Shown here piece by piece: positions 43,244-54,702 of a DNA stretch of 64,000 bases. The notes below the pieces were generated by a model that saw nothing but the letters and a program-made list of their open reading frames with translations, was not told the origin of the DNA and made no database searches. Each line of letters begins with the position of its first letter. Positions within the stretch are counted from its first letter, which is position 1. The DNA comes from Nemophila menziesii (Eukaryota > Streptophyta > Magnoliopsida > Boraginales > Hydrophyllaceae): assembly GCA_029959085.1 (NCBI GenBank), contig JARWIR010000001.1:68262899-68326898 (forward strand), given 5' to 3'. Position numbers and translations under genes: made by a program.

Positions 43244-45043
43244 TGGTGTCTCCTAGTGTGTTCTAAATAAATACACCTAAAAAGGCAAGACACGTACCGC
43301 AAGTGTACGGGTCGTCCAAGTAATATCCGGTAAACGGGATTTCGATCTCAGGGACGGATTAGGTACGATTAAAGTGTTATGCATTAAATGGAAATAGTTT
43401 CTTGAATGAAAATTGAAAGTAAAGAAAAAGATTTTTAATTTGTTTTTGATTAAGGGACTAAAGTGCAATTAAAGTAAATATTAAACTAAAATTAAAACTA
43501 ATGCAAGAAAGTAAATATGAAGAGACTAAAAGATGAGAGAGTAGTACTTGAGTCACACTAGGCATCACCAAAATAAACTTAATTGATGCTTCTTCTAAGG
43601 GACAAATTAGTAACTAGTAATAGTCGGGATTCTAGATTCTCCTTACCCCGACAGGGTGGACTTAGGAGCTATTCTTAGGTGTTACAAACCCCGCCAGGGC
43701 GATCATAATCCACCTTCGAATGTCAGGTTTTCAACCCAATTGGCTATAAGATTAACTAAGTCCGTCAGGATCAATAATTTCTATCTTACGTTTATTACCT
43801 ATGTCAGTAATTAAACCCCCCGTCAAGATGATCACTTCCCACCAAAGTGAATAGCCTAATTACTCAAACCTATGTCTAATTGGCCAAATTAAATATAGTG
43901 AAATTAACTTACGATAACAAACAATACTAAATTACTCAATTTGAATTAAATTATAATAATCCCAAATCAGAAAGCATTAACTAAATAAATTAAGGTTCAA
44001 CCCTTACAGCGATTCTCAAGCACTTAAGAAGTTTAGCTCATAATGGAAAATAAAACTAAAACAAATAAATTAAAAGACATAATGTTTTACCGAAAGAAAA
44101 TAAATAAACCTAATGAAGAGGTTGGGTTTGGCTTGAATTGGAGATATAGACAGTCTCCAGCTCTCAGCTTTCTTCCTTCCTGCTTGCTTTGACTTGAATC
44201 CTTAAGCCTCTTTGATAATGATATGAAGTGTGTGTAAAAGAGGAGGCTAAGGGGTGTATTTATAGGTGTTAGGAGCCTCTAGGTCGAATTTACTTGGAGT
44301 GGAAGAAAAGTCAAGGACTCTTTAATTCGTAGCCCTAAATTCCAAGAAAGGTAAGATTTTGCTGCTGATTTGATTTGGTCATATCTTTTTCAATACTTAT
44401 CCGTTTGAGAAGTTCCAATATATGAAACCACTTGTCTTGGAAAGCTCTTTCTATTTGTGCAGACCATTCGTCCAGAATCCTTGCCAATCTTTAATTATGA
44501 ATTAATCTCTAAAACGTGGCTGGAATTTCAGATTCACAAGGCAGCTTTACCTTTTCCTTCTTTGAATAAATCTTTTCTAAATCTTCTTATTTCCATGTCA
44601 ATCTTCTTTTCTTTTCCTTTTCTAACTCGACTTGGTCTCTAAGAAATTACCATGTATCTTTTAAAACTTCACATTAAATAAATAATTAAACCGCATATGC
44701 TTAAAAAGAATAAATCAATAATTCAAGAAATAGAAATAGAAAAGTGCACTCTAAAAATAGAAACTCTAGTAAAAACATTTCCTACCACTCTAAAATACAC
44801 TAAGACTTTATTCTCATTTCTCCACCTTGGATTGGTCTTTCATGAAATTCAAGAACCTATTTAACTTTGCATCAAAAATAGTCAAATTTACGCACAAAAG
44901 CTCAGAAATTGCAAATAGTTAAATTCCAAGGGGGAAAAGTGTAATATGACAAATTATGCATAAAAGTCTAGCTAATAAGTCAATAATTCACCTAAAATGA
45001 TGTCTCCGGAGGGCTAATAATTAGAACAAATAGGGAGACATCA
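43244..45043 (-). repeat. 5' LTR of R3, complete
   Basis: 1800 bp. On the minus strand TGATGTCTCCC... to ...GGAGACACCA. The first 47 nt form a TGATGTCTCC/GGAGACATCA hairpin. Right flank TTACC. Confidence 0.95.
44257..44265 (-). promoter_or_regulatory. TATA box of R3 5' LTR
   Basis: Minus strand CTATAAATA, in CACCTATAAATACACCCC. Transcription of R3 would start some 25-35 nt downstream (about 44225). Confidence 0.65.
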
Positions 45044-45242
45044 TTACCTAAAATTGTGAAATTAATCTAATAATTTTTGCATCAATATAAAACGAAATTA
45101 AACCTATTTACACTAAATTACAAGCATGCATTCATTCATCATAATCAATAACAAAAAACAAAAAGCAAAATTAAAAAAAGGGTTTAGAAACCCTAAACTT
45201 AAGATTAGGAAGGATGTGCTTGAGTAGGAGGTTGATTCACGT
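45044..45242 (+). repeat. 199-bp target duplication, right copy
   Basis: See 32676-32874. Followed by GGAATGACTCG, the native continuation of M1. Confidence 0.95.
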
Positions 45243-45369
45243 GGAATGACTCGAAATTCGACCGATGGTGACGGTAGCAAGGCAGTGGGGCGGTTGGATT
45301 TTAGTGGGTTTTGGTTGAATGAAAGAATTCCCGTAATGGGAGTTCTGAAAATTGCAGAAATATAATCTG

Positions 45370-45640
45370 CATCGAAGGGCGGTGGCTAACCAACCTCCCT
45401 TAATATGCGCGTAAATTAACGCTAAGGGCGGTCGCTAGCCAACCGCCCTCCTCAAAATTAATTTTGTTCTTTGGGAGATGGCTACCCAACCGCCCTTTTC
45501 ATAAAGTCGTAATTAAAGAAGGACGACCCATTGTCTAACGCCCTTCAAGAAAGGGCAGTATAAGGAATACTTCTCATGTGCCAAGTTTGAATTTTTTTTG
45601 TTTCTATGCCAAAACGCTAATTATTTAAAAAGAATGCCAA
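45370..45640 (-). repeat. right terminal inverted repeat of M1
   Basis: Palindromic units at 45377-45399, 45426-45448, 45473-45495 and 45521-45543. Outer end CCAAGTTTGAATTTTTTTTG... TATGCCAAAACGCTAATTA. Confidence 0.75.
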
Positions 45641-45645
45641 AAAAA

Positions 45646-46457
45646 AAGATCTATTAAATAGTTTCAAAGAAACCAAAAAGATAATGGGCCAAATGTTGGA
45701 ACGATCTAAAATCTGATTGGCCCAAACCAAAAAAAAATGTAATTTAGGCCAAGGAGACGCATGGGTGTATGATTCGTTTCTTTTTTTGTATAGGGTAGGT
45801 TATTTATTCTCGTGGTTTAATTTTATTAAATAAATATGTAAAAATGATAAATCTCTTTCGACAAGTTACCCTTTTAAGTAAAGTAATTGACACATTAAAA
45901 AAAATAATGATATGTACCACTTGAAATTATACCACTTAATAACATGACGTGAATTCAGGGTTGGTTCTGATATTTCAGGGGTTCAAGGCAAACTTTAAAA
46001 AATCAGCTCCTCAAAAAATCTATGTAGTATTATATAGGATAATTTTTTTTTACTTAACTTAATTAAACAATGTTTTTAAAAACAAAAAAGACCGACTAGA
46101 ATTTTTGTTTTAAGTTGGACTAAAATTGAGTCTTTTTTAAATTGGAAAATTATATTATGTATGAAATTTTGTTTAAGTTGGGTCAAAATTGAGTCTTTTT
46201 TAGATTGAAAAAATTATATTATGTATGAAAAAAAGTTAAGGGGCCCTAAAAGTTGTAAGAATTTGGGGGGCCCAAGGCCATGACCTCCTTGGCCTCCTGA
46301 CCGGCCTTGCGTGAATTGGTTGGTTAATGATCGTCAATGAGATAAAATAAATAAATAGATTAACGATTGTTAACCAAACAATTTACGCCATATATCATTA
46401 AAAAAAAAAGAAGAGGTAGGGAAATCAGAAAAAAAAAAAATCAAATCGAATCCTTGC
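45646..46457 (+). repeat. right copy of direct repeat flanking M1, split by hAT
   Basis: AGATCTATTAAATAG to AATCCTTG. The same order of blocks as 28308-28797, with 45956-46309 inserted. Confidence 0.85.
45956..46309. mobile_element. 354-bp non-autonomous hAT element
   Basis: Ends CAGGGTTGGTTCTGA and (reversed) CAAGGCCGGTCAGGA are hAT-like. Perfect 8-bp target duplications CGTGAATT at 45948-45955 and 46310-46317. Inserted in the MITE copy of the right-hand repeat. Confidence 0.85.
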
Positions 46458-47285
46458 ATGTGAATTGTGATGTAACAGAGTTTACCAAATCTAGCATACT
46501 GCAATTTCTGTACTTGATTCTTATATTATATGATTAGTCTTTTCACTTACCAACTTTAAGTCTTCCCTTAAATTATAGCTGCTATTGCTTGCTTCTTGCC
46601 ATCCTTATGCCAGTTGCCTGTTAACATAAAAAGGGTACATTACTCTTCACATGCGCCTAGGCGATACCATTGATAATAGGGTAAACTACCCAATATGTCT
46701 ACGTTCTTTCGAGCGGGTGTTAAAACAAATTCACTACACTTTTGAAGTGCGCTATCATATCTAGATCGTGAACTATAGACTTTATGCGCGCAAATGAATT
46801 ATTTTTGTCTTTGGTATATTTACCAAGATTGATTAAAAGATGAATGTTGATAGATGAACCAATACATTTTATGGATTTAAACGATTTATGTGATGAGATA
46901 ACCAGATAAAAATTGATCTACGCACTTTCAAGAATCTAGTTGAATTTTTCTTACCTATATTGGCCTCATATAATATTATGGGAAAAAAAACTTATGGGAA
47001 AAAAATAAGAGTAAAAATTCTATTTGGATTTGCAAACTCTTTTAACCAAATTTGTAATGTTGCCCAATATTTGTTAGTGTTTTCATTATTTATCTAGAAT
47101 ATGATAAATTAAATCTTTAAATTTGGATTTTGGATCCCGAAATTGAATTTGACGTTAAGTTCTTAATTTATTAATTTAGGTTTTTTATGAAAATTCCAAC
47201 ACCAATAAACTTTAAAATGTGACGTAGTATATTTGTGCCATAAGTTAGAATCTCAAAAAAATCGTAAATTTGCTGAAAAACATAG
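46458..47285. other. AT-rich spacer
   Basis: No ORF or repeat that I can support. The last bases CATAG are the TRIM target site. Confidence 0.5.
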
Positions 47286-48408
47286 TGTGAGATATTTGAA
47301 TTAAGTGAGATATTTAAATAAGGGGAAGAGAGAAAAGAGAAGATCGAAAAAATATTTTGATAATGAAAGAGCCATAAAGGTTATAGAACAAGAAAATACT
47401 AGAGACTACATTGTGAATGAGTTGATTTCTAATACAATAGAATGAGTCCTATTCATAGGACTAATAACTTGGTGAACAAGTAAGGTAAGACTAAACTAAC
47501 TAGGAAATAAATACGACTTGGAAATAAACTAGTCTAATAAGGTAATAATATATTATGGTAATAATATATTATGGTAATAATATATTATAATAATAATATA
47601 TTTAACACCCCCCTCAAACTCAAGTAGATCGGAGTGAGAGCAACTCGAGTTTGAAATATGGATCGTTGATGATGTTGTGGAGAAGCGTGACAGAGGAGTT
47701 GACATGGTGACAATGTTGATGTTGTGGGGTGGCGGTGAGGTGGAGTGATGGAAACCGAAAACCAAAAACCGAATGTTGAACGAGCTACCGAGATGAGACC
47801 ATTTGATGGTCTAACGAGATACGGAGATGAGACCATTGGATGACCTAACGAGACGGGACCATTGGATGGCCTAAAGAGACGGGACCATTGAACGGCCTAA
47901 CGAGACGGGACCACTGAAGGGCCTAACGAGACGGGACCACTGAAGGGCCTAACGAGACGGGACCACTGAAGGGCCTAACGAGACTGGACCACTGAAGGGC
48001 CTAACGAGACGGGGCCACTGAAGGGCCTAACGAGACGGGACCACTGACGGGCCTAACGAGTTGCAGAAGCGAGCGAAACGATAACGGAGAACCACTTTGG
48101 ATTGTGGCTCTAATACCATGTGAGATATTTGAATTAAGTAAGATATTTAAATAAGGGGAAGAGAGAAAAGAGAAGATCAAAATAATATATTGATAATGAA
48201 AGAGCCATAAATGCTATAGAACAAGAAAATACTATAGACTACATTGTGAATGAGTTGATTTCTAATACAATAGAATGAGTCCTATATATAGGACTAATAA
48301 CTTGGTGAACAAGTAAGGTAAGACTAAACTAACTAGGAAATAAATACGATTTGGAAATAAACTAGTCTAATAAGGTAATAATATATTATGGTAATAATAT
48401 ATTTAACA
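47286..48408 (-). mobile_element. TRIM-like mini LTR retrotransposon
   Basis: Two LTRs (47286-47607, 322 bp; 48119-48408, 290 bp) of form TGTTAAATATATT...ATCTCACA on the minus strand flank about 510 bp. The PBS (minus TGGTATTAGAGCC, 48106-48118) abuts the 5' LTR and fits initiator tRNA-Met with one mismatch. The PPT (minus TTGAGTTTGAGGGGGG) abuts the other LTR at 47608. Perfect 5-bp duplications CATAG (47281-47285, 48409-48413). No coding capacity. Confidence 0.95.
47788..48060. repeat. 26-bp minisatellite inside the TRIM, about 10 copies
   Basis: The unit is GGGACCACTGAAGGGCCTAA plus CGAGAC. Outer left copies (GAGATGAGACCATTTGATGG) are more diverged, and one carries an 8-bp insertion. Confidence 0.9.
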
Positions 48409-48512
48409 CATAGAAACTGAGGTTTCATGTTCATATTTGATAGTTATTCAAATAAAAAATGTTAACCCAAATTATCTTCATCTTCGAGTGAGGGAGACGA
48501 AAGTAGTGAAGG

Positions 48513-48755
48513 TTGACTTATCTTTCGGAGGACGATATTTTAGACTTTGGGGAAAAGGGGGCATATGTGGAGGAAGGTGATTTTCAGGAGGATCCGGAGG
48601 AAGAAGATCCAATTAATATTTATAGCGGTGAGGCAGGTGATTATGAGTTAGGGTGTGTGGAATCAAATACAGGCAAAGGAGTAGCCGAGGTACAAAGTGA
48701 ATTGAAGAAGAGGGAGAAAGGAAAGAAGGTCGAAGGAAAGTCTTTAGGAAGGTAG
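48513..48755 (+). pseudogene. acidic short ORF, possibly LINE L3 ORF1 start
   Basis: MTYLSEDDILDFGEKGAYVE then a Glu/Asp-rich and Lys-rich stretch. The opening resembles the acidic beginning of plant LINE ORF1 proteins ('...L.ED...DFGE'), but DUF4283 and the CCHC knuckle do not follow. 40 bp later the endonuclease starts. Most of ORF1 would then be deleted. A weak call. Confidence 0.35.
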
Positions 48756-48795
48756 GGAGGCGATCATCCCAATAGTGTGATCATGAACCGGAAAT

Positions 48796-51700
48796 GACAA
48801 TTGGAGTTTGGGATTGCCAGGGAATACGGGCTCCTCTGACGATTTCTAGTATTAACTCTATTATTAATAGATTTAAGACGTGATTAGCGTGTTTTTTTGA
48901 AGCCATGTTATGCGCTAAAGATGCTTTTGATGTTTTAAAAAAATTTAAATATGTGAATAGTTATATTGGGAACACATTCCAAGGGATTTTGGTAATCTGG
49001 CAAGCATATATTAAATTAGAAGTTGATATGTCTACTCAGCATTTTGTAATCATGTTTATTAATGATAAATATTTTCTCTGATATATTGTATGTGTTCACG
49101 CTCTGAATAAATTTGAACAACGATTAAAATTATGGGAAGAAATAACTATCTGGAATAAAAAATTTAATAAACCATGCATAATTATGGGTGACTTTAATGA
49201 CATTTTGAATAATTATGAAAATATAGTAACACCCCCCGAATAATAGATATATACAGGAATTTAATTTATTTGTGCGAATAATGGCCTTACTGAAATACAC
49301 TTTTATGGATGCTATTTCACGTGGACTAATAGAAAGGCTGATAATCTCGTCAAGGTTAAACTTGATCGTGCATTTTCATCTAGTGATTGGTTGAACAAGT
49401 ACTCAAACACGCAAGTATTTATTCCACCGGCAATTGGATCGCATCATTGCACGTTAATATTACAATATGACCGATCAATAAATATAGGCCGGAGATGGTT
49501 TAAATTCGAGACTATGTGGTTTGATCACGGCCAATGTGGATAATTGGTTAAAATAGCTTAGGGCGAACCTTCGGACAAGGAATCCTTACCTAAATTCGTT
49601 GAAAATGAGATACTATTGTATCCCTAAACGGGTGGAGCAAACGATCAGTCAAGAACAATGCAAAAAGGATAAATGAAATAACAGATAAACTTATAATATT
49701 AGAAAAACAAGTTCACATGAAAGAAGGATATGAAGAATAAGTAAACGTTAAAGATGAAATAAGAAAGCATATAAAGATATTAGTATGATCGTAGAAGACA
49801 ATGATGAACCAAATATGGAGACAAAAATACAAAGTTATTTAATTTATCCACTATCAGTAGATGATGCGTGAACCAAATACACCGTATAAAGGACAGAGAA
49901 GGAATTTGGGAAGAGGAAATCTCAGTGGTTGGAAATAGTTTACAAGATTACTACACCAAATTATATAAAGAACGTAATATGGATGATATGGAAAAGGCAA
50001 TAGCAGGCATGATGGAGAAGGTAATGACCGAGATGAACGATAAATTAACCCGACAAAAAACGATGGAAGAGGTCCGGAAAGCAATTTTTGACATGTCACC
50101 ATCCAAAGCACTTGGAACAAATGGACTAAACGGTAACTTTTATCAGAATTTTTGGCATATAATACAATGCGATGTGTTATTAATGGTTCAGGATTATTTT
50201 AATAATAACATTTCTCGCGATAAGTTAAATGAACCATTAATTACTCTTATACCGAAAGAGGAAACACAATAAGTGATAGGCGACTATGGGTCGATTTCAT
50301 TTGTAAACTTTGGTTATAAAATTATTGCGAAAATGTTGGCGAATATGGACGAACTAGTGTCTCCTACACAGTCGGGGTTTGTTAAAGGGAGAGCGATCCA
50401 GGATAATATTTTAGAGGCTCAGGAAGTTTCATTTTATATGAAAAGAAGAAGGAAAAATGCTAAACCATTGGCAACACTAAAACTAGATATGGAAAAAGCA
50501 TATGATCAGGTACAATGGGATTTTATATTATTAGTTTTAAAAGAACTAGGTTTCAATGACAAATGGATTAATTTGATCTCGAACAGCTTATCATCGGTTA
50601 CGTTTCAAATTAACTTTAATAGTGATAGATTACGCAAGTTTAAACTAGAAAGGGGATTAAGACAGAGTGACCCTTTATATCCTTTCTTATTCTCCTTAAT
50701 GACATAATTCATTATAAGTTTAATTGAAATGAAAGTGTAACAACACCGAATCAAGGGTATATAGATAACGAGAAACTGACTGGTTACTACTCATTTATTA
50801 TTTGCAAGTTTATTATTTTTCTTACAATTGAGGGTAATGAAGTCGAAGAGTTTCGGGACTGTATAACTAAATATTGTGCAGAATCTGGACAGAGAATAAA
50901 TTTTAATAAATCGGCGATTTGCTTTAGCAAGGACGCACCAGATGGGCACAAAGTGAAAGTAAGGAATATATCGGGCATAGGGGAGAAAGGCTGTCTAGCG
51001 AAATAATTAGGTATTTCCCTATGTCATAAACAATCAAAGGTACGATCACTGCAATGAAAAGCAGAGAAATTGTTCAAAACAACAGAAGGTCGGAAGGCAT
51101 ATCTGTTATCATTGCCAACCTATTCGATGTCTATATTTTCCTTTACTATTACATTTTGTAATTAATTGATATCTGCAACTTCAAACTTTTGTTGGAATTC
51201 AGGTGAAAAATCGAGAATACATTGGATGGTATGGTAAAAATTACTATATAGCAAATTGCTAGGTGGAAAAGGATTCAAAGATTTCAAGCGCATGAATACG
51301 ACACTACTGGCGACATAGGATTGAGAATATTTAATAATCCCAACACACTAGCAGCTCGATTATTACAATGTATATAATTTCTGAAAAGTAACTTTCTCGA
51401 TGTTAAATTAAGACAATCTCGAACATGGTCATGGGCAAGTCTATTAGAAGGACAAGATCTGTTAAAAAAAAATACGGCAGATACCAGATAGGAAATGGAG
51501 AATCTATTAATGTTTGGACTGATAAATGATTAGATACGCAATTGAAAGCCTAATGGATGTACCATACAAAACATCAACGAATTATGGATGGATGATTCAA
51601 CATAGTGGAATAAGGAAACTTTGAATGACATATTACTAGAGCCGGTCATTCCAGTTATCTTGAGGGAAAGAATATTCTCGAAGAACACAAAATATAAGTT

Positions 51701-52745
51701 TATATGGCCATATGCAAATAATAGAGAATATATAACAAAAACAGGATACAAATTACTTACTGGTCATGAATTGTTTAAAGAACCTCGCCAGTCGGAAAAC
51801 ATTGCATCATGAAGACAATATGGAGATGGAATGTGCCAACTAAAGTACGAATTTTCATCTGGAAAGCTTGTAATAATGCAATTCCAACATGTTAAATTAA
51901 GAAAATAGGAAATGCGAAGTAGTAGCGGAGTGTAGATGGTGTAATATGGAAAAAGAGACAGTAGAACATCTGCTTTTTACATGTGGGGTGGAAAAAATGG
52001 TAAAGGCTGGATTAGCATTACAAATCAACATCCAGCCTAGTGAGATAGATATGTGAAAATGGTTATTCAAGATAGTAGAGGTATATATCAATAGGGGATG
52101 GAAAAAAGAAATAGTAATAACATATATTTTATTTACAATTTGTAATTTGTGGAAAGCTAAAATGAAAAGAAGGCACAATAATTCAGAAATTGAACTAGAT
52201 GAGATAACTCACATCACCAATAAAAATATGACTGAGCATTTTGGAAACAGTTGGTTCAGAAATGAATAGGGCCAAAACATGAAAACAGGAAGAACAACTC
52301 CAGAAAAGGAGAATCTTGAATTTCAAACTAATATTGCGTTTACTTGTGATGTATATTTTAAACATGCGCATAACCCCATAGGAGTGGGTATTGTACAAAT
52401 TAAGAAAATTAATGGCTCTCAAGTGGGTCATAACACAAATATATTATGTAGCTCCATTGCAGATGGGGAAGGTCAAGCAATCGTAATTGCTTCGGAAATA
52501 GGGAAACAATTTCCAAATTAGGAGAATCCTATCTTCTCAGATAACCTTGAAGTAATTCAAGGGATCAAACAAGTGTCGGCAGCTAGCTGGAGACTTAGGA
52601 CGTAGATAAGACATATCAACAGACTAGCAATAGAGGTTGGCCCAATTTATTTTAAACACATCCCACGACATCTTAATACCAGAGCAGATGCGCTAGTAAA
52701 AAAGGCTAGACATAGGGCGATGAAAAGTTGAGAAACTTCAAGTGT
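48796..52745 (+). pseudogene. LINE L3 ORF2: endonuclease, RT, zf-RVT, RNase H
   Basis: MTIGVWDCQGIRAPLTISSI (48796; the usual WNCQG is WDCQG) opens the endonuclease, followed by CIIMGDFNDILNNYENI (about 49180) and IGSHHCTLILQYD (about 49435). The RT has SKALGTNGLNGNFYQNFW (50104), QSGFVKGRAIQDNILEAQEV (50371), LKLDMEKAYDQVQWDFI with the motif A Asp intact, and LRQSDPLYPFLFSL where RQGDPLSP is expected. The FADD catalytic motif is lost (THLLFASLLFF around 50790). zf-RVT traces lie at 51820-52000, and the RNase H tail at 52279-52730 (SDNLEVIQGI; FKHIPRHLNTRADALVKKAR). Not functional. Confidence 0.8.
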
Positions 52746-53079
52746 TATGTTGAATCAATTCTCTAGATTAGGAATAGGATAAGTTTATGTTTATTTGGCT
52801 ATTAAGTTTCTTAATCGTAAAAAAAAGACATTGAAACTCTGCCACAACATTCTTATAGGCAAACTTAGGGGTAACAACCAATTAGTTATACTGAAAGTGG
52901 AATTATTTCTAATTAAATACAATGACAAAATTACATCCCAATTTAAACAAAAAGTTGGAAAGTTACAAAAATACCCAAAAGCCTATTAATTATTACTTTA
53001 ATTATATACCATTCAATTCTTATTATCTTCACCATTTAATATAATATTTATTTATTTGAATTTTATTTTGAAGTCCGAC
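52746..53079. other. AT-rich spacer
   Basis: A 64-residue ORF here has no recognisable feature. Nothing else seen. Confidence 0.5.
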
Positions 53080-53275
53080 CCCACCACCAACCCACCACCA
53101 CCACCCCCACCATCACTACCCCACCACCAACCCCACCACCAACCCCACCACCAACCCCACCCCCACCCCCACCCCATCATCACCACCACGAAACCAACCA
53201 GCACCCTCGCCATCCCACCCCCTATCCCCACCACAACCACCACCACTACCACATCACAACCGCCACCACATCATA
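53080..53275. repeat. CCA/CCCCA low-complexity tract
   Basis: Almost pure C/A sequence of CCACCA, CCCCACCAAC and ACCACC words. Pro/His-rich or Gly/Trp-rich frames through it are artefacts. Confidence 0.9.
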
Positions 53276-53399
53276 ATATAATTTTATTTATATTATAAAA
53301 TTTAAAAATTGAATTAGTTTTGTAATTAGTATTGGGGGTAGCTGGGAAATATGCATTTAGGTTCTTATATTACGCAAAATAAGTTTTGTTAAATTAATT

Positions 53400-53690
53400 G
53401 CACTGTAGGCCCCTATATTCAATAGAGATCACAATATTTATTTCTTTATTTCGTTGATCATTTTGGTTCGAAGAAAAAGAAGAATTACAATTAGAAGTAA
53501 GTGGTGAACTTGGATCATTGCCTCTTTTTAACATTATTGACATATATATTGGAGTTAAAAAAAGATCGCTAGGGACCGATCTGCAATATTTTGTAGGCAA
53601 ATTAAATAGGACTGCTTGGACTGGTATTACACTTGCTGAAGGCGAAATTTATGATGATTTTAGGGGTTACTTTAAAAAGAAATAAAATGA
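53400..53690 (+). pseudogene. unrecognised gene fragment
   Basis: The plus strand reads EVSGELGSLPLFNIIDIYIG, VKKRSLGTDLQYFVGKLNRT and TGITLAEGEIYDDFRGYFKK without a stop for about 80 codons (53455-53685). I do not recognise the protein. It may belong with the fragment at 54555 as remains of a host gene, or with an unknown element. Confidence 0.25.
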
Positions 53691-54554
53691 AGGATCATAA
53701 AAGGCATGGATTTTGAATTCTGCAGATGCTTTAGCTTGAGCATATATTTTTAAGTATTTCAAAAAATTTCCGTTGTTTTTTCGGATTGGGCGTTGTATGA
53801 TCAATATATAGGAAGCTTAGAAACTGATGAGTACTTAATTTTTTTTTTGTTGTTTTTGTGGATTGGGTGTTGTATGATCAATATATAGGAAGCTCAGATA
53901 ACAATTGTTTGTTTAATTGATTGGAAATTTACTACCACAGGAAAAAATGTGTTTGCTTAGGTGCAAATGAATTGATTAAATGTATATGATTGTTTATGGA
54001 AAAAAGTAAAATGAGTTCTTGAGCTTAACCAAATGACTTTTTGAGATATTCTAACTTCAGAATCAAAATTGGCTGTGTAAAGCAATGCATGGACTCTTTT
54101 AAATGCAAAAGGTATATCAAGTACAGACTTGAGAAATCTCTTAGCGTGTCCAAACTTGAAAAGAGAATTATGTTCGTTTGCTTATAATTTGTGTTCTTCT
54201 TTAGTAGGAGTCATATTTAACAAATTTTCTAAAACATCTGTTTCATGTCAAGAGTATATGTAATTTCAGTATAGAGGTGCAAAATATATTGTTACTTTGT
54301 GTATTTTGTAAGTAATCTGAGCATTCATAGAAAAGTTTATTTACCTTCTTAGAGGGCTTCACAAACTTCATCTACAGTGTCATGTGAGCTTTATAAAATT
54401 ATAAATCTTTAGATTATTCAGCGCATTGACCGAGAACAATTGAGTGATACAGTTAAAGCTTTTGGGGTAACAAACATTTAGATCGTTGGCGAGGTAAGTT
54501 CAGATTGATGGCAGTTTTCCAGGGTTGATAAGGCAACATAAAATGCATTATTCA
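53691..54554. other. AT-rich spacer
   Basis: A 58-bp near-repeat ('ttcggattgggcgttgtatgatcaatatatagg' at about 53780 and again at 53855). No gene. Confidence 0.45.
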
Positions 54555-54702
54555 AAATAGTTCATCTACCAAGTTTGAAAATTATTTCTGATTGGGTTGT
54601 TGATGGAATTTCTGCACTTCTTTTAGCATCAAAACGAATGCCCACTATTAGATATTCAGCCACCTCTGATGTGGCAAAAAAATATCACAAGAAGCAACGG
54701 TA
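54555..54702 (+). pseudogene. possible Sec1/Munc18 (VPS45-like) exon fragment
   Basis: The plus strand reads HLPSLKIISDWVVDGISALL, then LASKRMPTIRYSATSDVAKK. Its pattern (LPSL...VVDGI-A--LA-KR-P-IRY---SD-AK) is that of the VPS45 type of Sec1/Munc18 vesicle-fusion proteins, as I remember the family. The frame ends at CAACG-GTAAAT, a plausible splice donor, so this may be a genomic exon copy. No flanking exons could be linked. Only a profile search would settle it. Confidence 0.4.

Larger units (their letters stand above)
32870..45043 (-). mobile_element. retroelement R3 (Athila/Tat-like Ty3/Gypsy), nearly complete
   Basis: Minus-strand order: 5' LTR 45043-43244, PBS, gag 43087-41453, pol (two frameshifts), hairpin and palindrome cluster, shortened ORF2, non-coding block, PPT, 3' LTR 34624-32870. 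The LTRs differ at roughly 1.5% of sites by eye, so insertion is fairly recent. It sits inside MULE M1. Instead of a 5-bp target duplication it is flanked by a 199-bp one. Confidence 0.95.
28803..45640 (+). mobile_element. MULE M1 with MURA and PMD genes, interrupted by R3
   Basis: The outer 70 bp of the two ends are inverted copies (ATAATTAGCGTTTTGGCATA left at about 28830; TATGCCAAAACGCTAATTAT right at about 45607). Inside each end four palindromic GGGCGGT...ACCGCCC units are spaced about 48 bp apart. M1 contains a MURA transposase (+) and an antisense plant mobile domain gene. Without R3 and its duplication it is about 4.5 kb. Both genes are broken. Confidence 0.8.
48414..52745 (+). mobile_element. 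LINE L3, strongly decayed
   Basis: Full domain order of a plant L1-like LINE with a short acidic ORF1-like start. Stops and frameshifts throughout. No A tail seen. The left end abuts or contains the TRIM target site. Confidence 0.65.

Noticed and set aside
47788..48060. CRISPR-like array or gene
   Set aside because: Contiguous 26-bp units inside a TRIM, no spacers and no long frame.
53052..53298. Proline- or glycine-rich protein gene
   Set aside because: The frames come from a CCA/CCCCA low-complexity tract and read on both strands.
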